From positions 496,001 to 560,000 of the forward strand of contig CANNCA010000002.1 of the NCBI GenBank assembly GCA_947503005.1: a DNA stretch of 64,000 nucleotides. Direction: 5' to 3'. The position numbers were made by a program, and so were the translations under genes. The stretch is from an uncultured Flavobacteriaceae bacterium. GTDB taxonomy: Bacteria; Bacteroidota; Bacteroidia; Flavobacteriales; Flavobacteriaceae. Below are positions 19,489-28,154 of the stretch, piece after piece. Within the stretch, counting starts at the first letter, position 1. Every line of letters begins with the position of its first letter. The notes beneath the pieces were generated by a model. The model ran no database searches. It worked only from the letters and a program-made list of their open reading frames with translations, and was not told the origin of the DNA.

Positions 19489-19932
19489 ATGAAATTCAAA
19501 AGTATCATACAAAAACTTCCCTTTAGAAAACCCTTCCTTTTTGTGGATGAGCTTTTGGAAATTGATGATAAAGGCGCAAAGGGGTGCTATATTTTCCCTA
19601 AAATTTCCGATTTCTATAAAGGTCATTTTAAGGATAACCCAGTTACTCCTGGGGTTATTTTGACAGAATGTTGCGCCCAAATCGGACTGGTTTGTTTAGG
19701 AATCCATTTGTTGGGCGGCGCAACCGATACAAATTTGAAAATAGGTCTGACCAGTTCTGAAATGGAGTTTTTACTTCCCGTATTTCCAGGAGAGAAAGTT
19801 ATAGTATCCTCGAAAAAAGTATATTTCAGATTCCAGAAACTAAAATGCGAGGTAAAAATGCATAATAGAGAAGGAAAATTGGTCTGTAAAGGTATCATTG
19901 CAGGAATGTTCAAATCTGATAAGAATGGGTAG
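19489..19932 (+). CDS. 3-hydroxyacyl-ACP dehydratase (FabZ/FabA hot-dog)
   Basis: LPFRKPFLFVDELLEID; GHFKDNPVTPGVILTECCAQIG. Start at 19489 preferred. Confidence 0.9.
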   Translation: MKFKSIIQKLPFRKPFLFVDELLEIDDKGAKGCYIFPKISDFYKGHFKDNPVTPGVILTECCAQIGLVCLGIHLLGGATDTNLKIGLTSSEMEFLLPVFPGEKVIVSSKKVYFRFQKLKCEVKMHNREGKLVCKGIIAGMFKSDKNG

Positions 19933-21199
19933 ACGCGTAGTTATTACAGGATTAGGCGTATGTGCCCCGAATGGAATTGGATTGACCGATTTCACAAGAG
20001 CTTTGCAAAAAGGAAAGAGTGGAGTCCGTTTTCAACCCCGATTGGCCGAGTTGAAATTCGGCTGTCAAATAGCCGCAGAACCTTTGGTCCCGGACAACCT
20101 TGTAGAAAAGTATTTTACCCCGCTTCAACTTCGGGGATTGAATGCAAGTGGCCTTGTTTATGGCGTAATTGCTGGCACGGACGCATGGAACGATGCTGGA
20201 TTGAAACCAAATACCGGAGAAAGCCCAGATTGGGATAGTGGCATCATTTTTGGCACGGGGATTCTAGGGGTGGATAAATTCCGTGAATCGATTCATTTGG
20301 TAGATGGTCAAAATGTGAGGCGTTTGGGAAGTACTACGGTTCTTCAAACCATGGCAAGTGGAATTAGTGCTTATTTAGGAGGGATTCTAGGTTGCGGCAA
20401 TCAGGTGACTACGAATTCTTCGGCTTGTACAACGGGGACAGAAGGTATTTTGATGGCCTTTGACCGAATAACAGCTGGTAAAGCGGAACGCATGCTTGCA
20501 GGAAGTTGTAGTGATAGTGGTCCTTACGTTTGGGGCGGTTTTGACGCGATGCGTATTCTTCCGAGACAATATAATGATAATCCGACAAAAGCAAGTAGGC
20601 CTATGAGCGCCTCTGCTGCCGGTTTCGTTCCCGGAAGCGGGGCAGGGGCTTTGGTTCTAGAGTCATTGGATAGTGCGTTGGCTCGTGGTGCCAAAATCTA
20701 TGCTGAAGTATTGGGCGGGGCGGTCAATAGTGGGGGACAAAGAGGAGATGGTACCATGACGGCACCAAATAGTGAAGCAGTGCAACATTGTATTACGGAG
20801 GCCATTCTTCATTCGGGAATCGAAAAAAGTGATATCGATGTCATCAACGGGCATTTGACCGCTACCTCCAAAGATGCTTTGGAAATCGAAAATTGGAGTG
20901 AAGCTTTGAATCGCTCAGGAACAGATTTTCCATTTATTAATTCTTTTAAAGGGCTTTTTGGTCATTGCTTGGCTGCAGCGGGAAGTATTGAATGTGTCGG
21001 AGCGTTACTACAATTTCAGGAAAAAGAAGTTTTTGGCAATGTGAATTGTGAAGATGTACATTCTGAAATCGAAAAACATATTTCTGCTTCAAGAATACCC
21101 CGTAAAACGGAGAAATTTATTCCTAAAATCATTGCCAAGGCAAGTTTCGGCTTTGGAGACGTGAACGCTTGTGTTATTTTTGCTGCTTTTAACGACTGA
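19925..21199 (+). CDS. beta-ketoacyl-ACP synthase (KAS II/FabF-like)
   Basis: RRVVITGLGVCAPNG; Cys NSSACTTGTEG; His NGHLTATSKDALE; FKGLFGHCLAAAGSIE. Confidence 0.95.
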   Translation: MGRRVVITGLGVCAPNGIGLTDFTRALQKGKSGVRFQPRLAELKFGCQIAAEPLVPDNLVEKYFTPLQLRGLNASGLVYGVIAGTDAWNDAGLKPNTGESPDWDSGIIFGTGILGVDKFRESIHLVDGQNVRRLGSTTVLQTMASGISAYLGGILGCGNQVTTNSSACTTGTEGILMAFDRITAGKAERMLAGSCSDSGPYVWGGFDAMRILPRQYNDNPTKASRPMSASAAGFVPGSGAGALVLESLDSALARGAKIYAEVLGGAVNSGGQRGDGTMTAPNSEAVQHCITEAILHSGIEKSDIDVINGHLTATSKDALEIENWSEALNRSGTDFPFINSFKGLFGHCLAAAGSIECVGALLQFQEKEVFGNVNCEDVHSEIEKHISASRIPRKTEKFIPKIIAKASFGFGDVNACVIFAAFND

Positions 21200-21271
21200 G
21201 AAGATTCATTACGCCAAATTCCAAGCCTAAACTCAAATATCAGTATTGAAATTTGATATTTAAACAAAATA

Positions 21272-21523
21272 ATGAACGAAGAACGATATCAAAAACTAAA
21301 GGAAATTGTTAAAATATACCTTCCAGAGGATGTTTCAGTAGAAGATATATCCATGGAAAGCCATTTTATTAATGAACTCAATATCAATTCGGCAAACTTG
21401 GTGGACATTGTTCTTGATGTCGAGGATGCATTTGATATTATGTTGGAAAATGAGGATATGGATCAAATGCAAACCGTTATGGACGCACTGCAAATCATTG
21501 AAAAGAAATTGACTGTTAAATGA
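21272..21523 (+). CDS. acyl carrier protein
   Basis: 83 aa; NELNINSANLVDIVLDVEDAFDIML - Ser of the phosphopantetheine site and helix II. Confidence 0.9.
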   Translation: MNEERYQKLKEIVKIYLPEDVSVEDISMESHFINELNINSANLVDIVLDVEDAFDIMLENEDMDQMQTVMDALQIIEKKLTVK

Positions 21524-21954
21524 TTGGCGAGTTCTTATTATGGGCGAAGTCGAAGTTGAGTGTTGATAAACGACTTATTGCACTTTACTGCATTGTTTAT
21601 GTTTTATGGGGTCTTTTGATGAATTGGTTCGGCACTGCGATTGAGATTGCCAAATTCACTTATTGGTGGCAAGTAATAACCTGTTACATTTTGTACATGG
21701 TACCTATATCCCTGCTTTTACGAAATTTACCATTTCACACCCAATATGCTTATGGACTTATAGCCATGGGGCTTTTGGAATTCGGGGGATACGCGCTGGA
21801 AACTTCATATGCGTATCCGAATAACCTATTGGACCAGTTTTTTGGAGAACGTAATTTTGCCTTGGGGATGGCATTGTTCTTTGCGCTTTATTTTCCTATT
21901 GGGAATTGGGGCGTTCAGAAAATTTATAACATAATGTTTTCGAAAAACAACTAA
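21520..21954 (+). CDS. small integral membrane protein of unknown function at the end of the PKS operon
   Basis: 144 aa, about four hydrophobic segments; ATGA overlap with the ACP stop. Confidence 0.75.
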   Translation: MIGEFLLWAKSKLSVDKRLIALYCIVYVLWGLLMNWFGTAIEIAKFTYWWQVITCYILYMVPISLLLRNLPFHTQYAYGLIAMGLLEFGGYALETSYAYPNNLLDQFFGERNFALGMALFFALYFPIGNWGVQKIYNIMFSKNN

Positions 21955-22025
21955 AGAGTCTTCGCGAACTTTGCATAAACCTTTGTACTCTTCGTGTTTA
22001 CGTTCAGTCGAAAAAGGTAATTAAA

Positions 22026-22973
22026 TCAAGCTCCTTCCACTTTCTCAGGAATTGTCAACGAAGCTACAATTCCACCAATTAATGAAACCGATATTACTGT
22101 TAACGAAACCCATTCGGGCAAATGTATGTAATGCGAAAAAAGCATCTTTAATCCGACAAAGGCTAAAATAACTACCAGGCTGTAATTGATAAAACGGAAT
22201 TTCTCCAGCATTCGAGAAATCAAGAAGTACATGGATCGGAGGCCAAGAATGGCCAATATGTTTGAACTAAACACCAGAAAAGGATCCGCGGTAATCGCTA
22301 AGATGGCGGGTATGCTATCTAAAGCAAAGAGAATATCAGTCAGTTCGATTACTATTAGGGCAACGAACAGGGGGGTGGCTGCTTTAATTCCCATACGCTT
22401 GACAAAAAACGAATCATCTTGAATGGTTCCTGTTATGGGATAGATTTTCTTTATTTGACGAAATACAAATGATTTTTTCGGGTCGAATTCCTCCTCTTCT
22501 CCCTTCAACATCTTAAAGGCAGTGTAGAGTAGAAAAACTCCAAATACATAAATAATCCATTCGAATCGTGTAATCAACGCTACACCGAACAAGATCATCA
22601 AAGCTCTAAAAAGAATCGCGCCCAAAATCCCCCAGAAAAGCACCCTGTGCTGGTAAATTGGAGGTATTTTAAACGATGCGAAAATAACCGCGATGACAAA
22701 GACATTGTCGACACTCAACGATAGTTCAATTAAATACCCTGTTACATATTTTAGAACTGCATTGCTTGGTGTCAGCCCAGTTGGATTTTCTACCAAACCT
22801 GTTGTAAACAGCCAATAGATGACCCCGCTAAAGCTTAAGGCAACGGTCACCCAAATGGCGGTCCAGATACTAGCTTCTTTGGTTTTAATTACATGGTTTT
22901 CCTTATTAAATACCCCTAGGTCTAAAGCTAAAAAAACAAGGATACAAGCAATGAAAACAATCCAAACCCACAT
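22026..22973 (-). CDS. TerC family integral membrane protein
   Basis: GYLIELSLSVDNVFVIAVIFASFKIP; VIELTDILFALDSIPAILAIT; SNILAILGLRSMYF. Confidence 0.95.
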   Translation of the reverse strand: MWVWIVFIACILVFLALDLGVFNKENHVIKTKEASIWTAIWVTVALSFSGVIYWLFTTGLVENPTGLTPSNAVLKYVTGYLIELSLSVDNVFVIAVIFASFKIPPIYQHRVLFWGILGAILFRALMILFGVALITRFEWIIYVFGVFLLYTAFKMLKGEEEEFDPKKSFVFRQIKKIYPITGTIQDDSFFVKRMGIKAATPLFVALIVIELTDILFALDSIPAILAITADPFLVFSSNILAILGLRSMYFLISRMLEKFRFINYSLVVILAFVGLKMLFSHYIHLPEWVSLTVISVSLIGGIVASLTIPEKVEGA

Positions 22974-23045
22974 ATCGCGAAAAATTTGGCGCGAAGTTAC
23001 GTATCATTTTGTTAAAGAAAAGTGTGACAGTGGCTTTTTTGAGGA

Positions 23046-23558
23046 CTAGTTGACTTTAAATGACATTTGCACTTCGACCTTGTTCGCCTCGCGACTTTTC
23101 TTCATCACTTCGATACCGTAGTCTGATGAAAACAAAGTCGTAGTACCCAATAAGCGACCATCGAGTTCTTTAAAAGCAATTGAGATGGGCTTAGTTATAC
23201 CTTTCATGGTCAGTTCACCTTCTACGGTAAACCCTTTTTCATTTTCGCTAATCGATTTACTTTCAAAACCGATTTGCGGAAACGCATCCACATCAAAATA
23301 CTTACCGCCCTTAAGCGACCAATTTCGAAGAAAATTACCAGAATCCAATGTTTTTGTTTCCACAGTCCCTTTGAATGTAGAATTGGAAATGTTGTTTCGG
23401 TCAATTTTTGAGGAAGAACTGAAACCTGAAATGGTTCCTTTTACTCTCTTAGAAATAAAGGTAAAAGTAACTTGTGCATCCGAAAGTGTGGCTTGATGCT
23501 GTCCGTACAACTGTCCTACGGAGTAGCTTAGAAATATTATTAGGATAATATGCTTCAT
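23046..23558 (-). CDS. YceI family periplasmic protein
   Basis: FTFISKRVKGTISGFS; F.VDAFPQIGFES; LTMKGITKPI. Confidence 0.9.
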   Translation of the reverse strand: MKHIILIIFLSYSVGQLYGQHQATLSDAQVTFTFISKRVKGTISGFSSSSKIDRNNISNSTFKGTVETKTLDSGNFLRNWSLKGGKYFDVDAFPQIGFESKSISENEKGFTVEGELTMKGITKPISIAFKELDGRLLGTTTLFSSDYGIEVMKKSREANKVEVQMSFKVN

Positions 23559-23703
23559 TATTAGGATATTGATTACCAAATCTCAATTTACAGAATTCAG
23601 GACAAACTGCGCATTAATATCGATATTGGTCATGTTAAATTGTCTTTAATTACAGTGTATTCAAAAAACTACTACATTGCGCTGAGAACACACCTATCTT
23701 GAA

Positions 23704-24045
23704 ATGAAAAGAATTGTAGTTATATTTAGTTACACAGTACTCTTTTTTATAGGAACCACCTCGGTATTTGCTCAAAATGACCATCAGTCAAACAGCAAAA
23801 TTGATACCGGAAATCTTGATGAAGAGGATGAAGGTCCGATTATGTATAAATTTGAACCTGACTACCTAAGTGCCATAGAAAAGCGTCGAGAGGAGATCGC
23901 GGAGACAAGAAAGGTTTTAGACACTCTTGATATTACCGAAAAGAAACGTAGAAAATTGATTCGGGATTTGTACAAAAATGGACTCACTAAAAGGCTTTCT
24001 AAAGTATTGCTTGTTGAAAACAAGTATGAAGAAAATGAGAATTAG
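23704..24045 (+). CDS. small secreted hypothetical protein (paralog of next gene)
   Basis: Signal peptide; YKFEPDYLSAIEKRREEIAETRKVLDTLDITEKKRRKLIRDLYKNGLTKRLSKVL aligns to 24183..24545. Confidence 0.7.
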   Translation: MKRIVVIFSYTVLFFIGTTSVFAQNDHQSNSKIDTGNLDEEDEGPIMYKFEPDYLSAIEKRREEIAETRKVLDTLDITEKKRRKLIRDLYKNGLTKRLSKVLLVENKYEENEN

Positions 24046-24182
24046 TTTTTCATAAGACTTTGACAATCAATTTACTCATCGTTAAAACGTCAATAAATTA
24101 TGGCGAATTGTCACCAAACCTTGAAAAGCGCTGGTGAATACTTATTTTTCATATCTTGTGAACAGAACATTATCCAAAAACT

Positions 24183-24545
24183 ATGAGAACAGTTCGAACA
24201 CTTTTGTTCGCATGGATCTTTTTATCGTTTACCCTTCAGGTCCTCGCTCAAGAGAAAACCGAGAGCGTACTATTAAGAAAGGACTTTGAAATTCAAAAGC
24301 ATACATTAATGGAGCGATTTGAACCAGAGTACGTTGTTTCTGCTCAAAACAGAGCCGAAATGAAAAGAAAGAGAATCGCTAATGCTGAATATACTTTGAA
24401 TATTCTTGATACCATTCAAATTTCGAATCGAAAACGAAAACAGCTACTCCGCGATTTGAAATATAATCCTTTTTCAGACCGGCTGAACAAGTTTATCGTA
24501 GATTCCAAATTTGAAGATGAAGCAGTATTACAGCAGCAAAATTAG
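24183..24545 (+). CDS. small secreted hypothetical protein (paralog of previous gene)
   Basis: MERFEPEYVVSAQNRAEMKRKRIANAEYTLNILDTIQISNRKRKQLLRDLKYNPFSDRLNKFI. Confidence 0.7.
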   Translation: MRTVRTLLFAWIFLSFTLQVLAQEKTESVLLRKDFEIQKHTLMERFEPEYVVSAQNRAEMKRKRIANAEYTLNILDTIQISNRKRKQLLRDLKYNPFSDRLNKFIVDSKFEDEAVLQQQN

Positions 24546-24550
24546 ATGCT

Positions 24551-24853
24551 TCAAAAGGTTCTCATTTTCGCTTTTCGCTTGACCAATTGACGTTCCAAAT
24601 CCGAAACGGCTTCAGCAATCGACACTTCAAAAGTTGCGTTACTAGCTTCTGCAAATAGTCTAGGCCCGGGAGTGCTAAGGCGCATATTGCAAATCATTCC
24701 TGTATCAGGTTCGCTGGTATTTTCGGTCTTAAAAAAGACATCCGCACGAATAACGAAATGATACTTGTTCAATAATTTTTCTAGTTTCTCGGCCGCTAAA
24801 ATTTCAAGCCGGTTACTGGCTTTCACACCGTGGTATTCAAAGTTGATGTTCAT
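24551..24853 (-). CDS. hpf: ribosome hibernation-promoting factor, short HPF/RaiA family
   Basis: INFEYHGVKASNRLEILAAEKLEKLLNKY...ADVFFKTE...EASNATFEVSIAEAVSDLERQLVKRKAK. Confidence 0.9.
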   Translation of the reverse strand: MNINFEYHGVKASNRLEILAAEKLEKLLNKYHFVIRADVFFKTENTSEPDTGMICNMRLSTPGPRLFAEASNATFEVSIAEAVSDLERQLVKRKAKMRTF

Positions 24854-25046
24854 ATAGGCATATTTGGTTTTTAAAGCTAAGTATGATATTGTATAAAAGC
24901 AAGCAGAAGTAACTAAATCATTGAATTAAAATTAATTAATTGTTAAAGTCTGATATTCTGATAATTAGAATAATCTCCGTGTCTCTTTTTTTCGTAAATT
25001 AAAGTGCCTATTTGTAGTAATGTGTTTAACTTAATATCCCACTTCC

Positions 25047-25367
25047 ATGAAATCTGATAATAAAAAGTTCGATCAAAGTACATTACTTGTACGATTGGAG
25101 CGCAATCAACACGACCTCTTAAAGATGAAATCGGCTTTGAGTTCTTATGTTTGCGAGCCACGCACACCAAGCCTTTTTGAGCGGTGTGAAACTTTAAAAC
25201 ATAAATTAGAAAATCTAAGTAATACCAATGTAGAGATTATACAATCGCTAAAGGGCCGTAAAAAAAGTGTAAGTAATTATGTAGAACGAGCGAAACAACA
25301 ATTTCAAGAGTTTTATCAGTTACAGCGTGGTATAGAAGACTATGTCGCCGGCGCTCGATATCATTAG
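25047..25367 (+). CDS. hypothetical cytoplasmic 106-aa protein
   Basis: Good ORF with helical/charged composition; no family recognised. Confidence 0.5.
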   Translation: MKSDNKKFDQSTLLVRLERNQHDLLKMKSALSSYVCEPRTPSLFERCETLKHKLENLSNTNVEIIQSLKGRKKSVSNYVERAKQQFQEFYQLQRGIEDYVAGARYH

Positions 25368-25438
25368 TATGTTTTTGACCATAGCAATAAAGGTCTTATG
25401 CTTCCGTATATTTGCCCATAGTTATTCGATTACGGTGC

Positions 25439-26284
25439 ATGAATTTAAAGAAGGCCATTATATTTATGGTGTTAAGTACTATAGCCTTTACCGGTATGAA
25501 CGGGCTATTAAAATACCTCACACATTATAATGGCTACCAGCTTGTTTTTTTCAGGTCTCTAGGGTCGTTATTTTTTACCTTCGGATTTTTGATAAGTCAA
25601 AGAATTCCCATTTTAGGAACGAACAGGAAATTACTTTTACTACGAGGGGTACTTGGATCGACTTCGATGCTCTTATTTTTTATCGCTGTGCATTACATGC
25701 CTATCGGTTCAGCAGTGGCATTGCGTTACATTGCTCCAATATTCGCTGCTATTTTTGCTATTATAATCCTAAAGGAAAATGTACGACCACTTCAATGGAT
25801 ATTTTTTGCCATCGCCTTTGCAGGGGTTTTGGTCTTAAAGGGTTTTGATGATTCCATAGCTCCAATCGGCCTGATATTAGTTTTGTTGGCCTCTGTTTTT
25901 AGTGGTTTAGTATATATCGTTATTCGAAAGATTGGGCTAAGGGAACATCCCGTAGTTATTGTCAACTATTTTATGTGTACCGCTACTATTGTTGGTGGAG
26001 TTGGGGCTATTTTTAATTGGATAACGCCTACCCGAACTGATTTGATGCTACTTCTCAGTCTCGGGGTATTCGGTTATTTTGGACAATTGTTCATGACAAA
26101 AGCCTTTCAAATGGGCGAAATTAATATCATAGCCCCCATTAAGTACGTTGAAGTAGTTTTTGCCATTATTGTAGGTGTCGGGTTCTTAGGCGAAACCTAC
26201 TCACTCTTTAGTTTTATGGGCATGGTGTTGATTATTGCAGGCATGCTTCTGAATATTTGGTATAAAAGCAAGAATCAAACCTAG
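25439..26284 (+). CDS. DMT superfamily transporter (EamA)
   Basis: Ten hydrophobic segments; RYIAPIFAAIFAIIILKENVRPLQWIFFAIAFAGVL. Confidence 0.93.
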   Translation: MNLKKAIIFMVLSTIAFTGMNGLLKYLTHYNGYQLVFFRSLGSLFFTFGFLISQRIPILGTNRKLLLLRGVLGSTSMLLFFIAVHYMPIGSAVALRYIAPIFAAIFAIIILKENVRPLQWIFFAIAFAGVLVLKGFDDSIAPIGLILVLLASVFSGLVYIVIRKIGLREHPVVIVNYFMCTATIVGGVGAIFNWITPTRTDLMLLLSLGVFGYFGQLFMTKAFQMGEINIIAPIKYVEVVFAIIVGVGFLGETYSLFSFMGMVLIIAGMLLNIWYKSKNQT

Positions 26285-26286
26285 AA

Positions 26287-27501
26287 CTATACGCTTTTCG
26301 CAAATTTTTCTTTTACACTCATTTTTAGATAGTAAAGAATGCCGATGGAAAGCATTGAGCATATTGAGAAACCAATGAATATGGGTAGGGCGGTATCATT
26401 TACATACCTGCCGATGAATGTACTTATTGGCACTGACATTAATGTGGAAATAAAACCAGTAATCGCTGCTCCTATACCGGCAATATGACCAATGGGTTCC
26501 ATAGCCAAGGCCCTAAGGTTTCCGAAAAGAAAACCAATCGCAAAAAATTGCAATCCGAAAAATAGTAGTAGAATCTCTACGGAAGGATTACCAGTATTCG
26601 CAAACAAAAAAACGTACAAAATTGAAATACAGAAATAGGTAATTAAAAAGGTAGTGACCATTTTTTCCATGCCGAATTTCAATACTAAGGTTCCATTTAA
26701 AAAAGTAGAAGTTCCGATAGTTATGGCCAATCCAGCAAAAATGAACGGAAATTCTTCCTTAAGCTCATATTGCTCCTGAAAAATTTGTTGTGCCGTACTG
26801 AGGTAGACCAAAAAAGAGCCTACTATGAAACCGGAGATAACCGTGAAACCGAGGGTACGTTTGTACTTTATCAACTCTTTCATTCCATCAACAAATATGG
26901 TTTTGGAAAAGGGTATACGGTTTGCCACGGACAACGTTTCGGGTTGACGACGCCAAAACCAGAGGGAAACTAGTAGCGCAAAAATTAGTTGCACGTAAAA
27001 AATGGCCTGCCAGTTATAAGTGTCAAGTATCCATTTCCCCATGGCAGGAGCAACCATTGGCACTAATAAAAACACCACGGTAATGAACGACATGATGCGC
27101 GCCATAAAATCACCCTGATATACATCTCGGACCATTGCTATACTTATGGTTCTCGGGGCGGATAAGGCTATGCCCTGTAAAATTCTTCCGGCAACCATCA
27201 TTTCAAGACTAGTGGCATAAATACAAATGAAACTGGCTAGAATGAAAAATGCGAATCCCAGGTATACAATCGGTTTTCTCCCTAAACTATCTGAAATGGG
27301 TCCAAAAATCAAAGGGCCGACACCTAAACCCAAAAAAATCATAATGATGAGCAATTGGTTATCGACCGGGTCGGTTACACCGATGGAAAATCCGATGACG
27401 TCCAATGCAGGTAAAAGGGCATCGATTGCCAAAGCAACTACAGACATCAACGATGCCATTAACAATACAAACTCAAGTTGTGGGAGCCTCTTTTTTAACA
27501 T
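26287..27501 (-). CDS. Bcr/CflA-type multidrug efflux MFS transporter
   Basis: GPISDSLGRKPIVYLGFAFF; RILQGIALSAPRTISIAMVRDVYQGDFMARIMS. Confidence 0.93.
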   Translation of the reverse strand: MLKKRLPQLEFVLLMASLMSVVALAIDALLPALDVIGFSIGVTDPVDNQLLIIMIFLGLGVGPLIFGPISDSLGRKPIVYLGFAFFILASFICIYATSLEMMVAGRILQGIALSAPRTISIAMVRDVYQGDFMARIMSFITVVFLLVPMVAPAMGKWILDTYNWQAIFYVQLIFALLVSLWFWRRQPETLSVANRIPFSKTIFVDGMKELIKYKRTLGFTVISGFIVGSFLVYLSTAQQIFQEQYELKEEFPFIFAGLAITIGTSTFLNGTLVLKFGMEKMVTTFLITYFCISILYVFLFANTGNPSVEILLLFFGLQFFAIGFLFGNLRALAMEPIGHIAGIGAAITGFISTLMSVPISTFIGRYVNDTALPIFIGFSICSMLSIGILYYLKMSVKEKFAKSV

Positions 27502-27638
27502 CCCGCAAAAATAGTGGTTTTGCTTGGTTAAAAGGATGGGTTAGGTTTATCATTTTGTAAAACGATTTTCTTTTGAAGCTTGGTCAATAAATAAGAAGAG
27601 TGTAATTTCATCGAGCTAATCTTAGAATGCAAATCCTT

Positions 27639-28154
27639 ATGGACATGATTAAAAATTATTTGCTTTTGACCATTCTTTTGACCGGTGTTTTAAGTTGCAA
27701 GAATATTTCAAAGCAAGAAGCCGATAGCGAAAATGGGGAATCGGTTGCGATATCCAAAAAGCAAATAAGTTCTTTTACTGATTTAGAAGGTAATCCCGTT
27801 GAGCTATCCGATTATAAAGGAAAGCGCGTATTATTAAATTATTGGGCCACTTGGTGTCGACCGTGTATAGAGGAAATGCCCTCTTTGCTGACCGCTCAGG
27901 AAGTTTTGACCAAGGAGAACTACGTATTCCTTTTGGCTTCCGACCAGTCTATGGAAAAAATAAAAGTGTTCAAGGACAAAAAGGGATTCGATTTCACCTT
28001 TTTAAAATTCAACGGTTCGTTAGCCGACATGCAAATCAATGCTTTGCCTGCGACCTTTATCTACAATGAATCTGGCAAATTCATGAATCGAATCGATGGT
28101 GCTACCGAATGGGATTCCCCAAGAATTATTGACAAATTAAAGGCCATAAAATAA
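27639..28154 (+). CDS. TlpA-like thioredoxin-fold lipoprotein
   Basis: GVLSCKN lipobox; LLNYWATWCRPCIEEMPSLL; NALPATFIYNESG. Confidence 0.93.
   Translation: MDMIKNYLLLTILLTGVLSCKNISKQEADSENGESVAISKKQISSFTDLEGNPVELSDYKGKRVLLNYWATWCRPCIEEMPSLLTAQEVLTKENYVFLLASDQSMEKIKVFKDKKGFDFTFLKFNGSLADMQINALPATFIYNESGKFMNRIDGATEWDSPRIIDKLKAIK

Noticed and set aside
22026-22973. TerC as evidence of a tellurite-resistance/ter stress island
   Set aside because: No TerA/B/D/Z-type genes nearby; isolated TerC/Alx-family proteins are common housekeeping genes.
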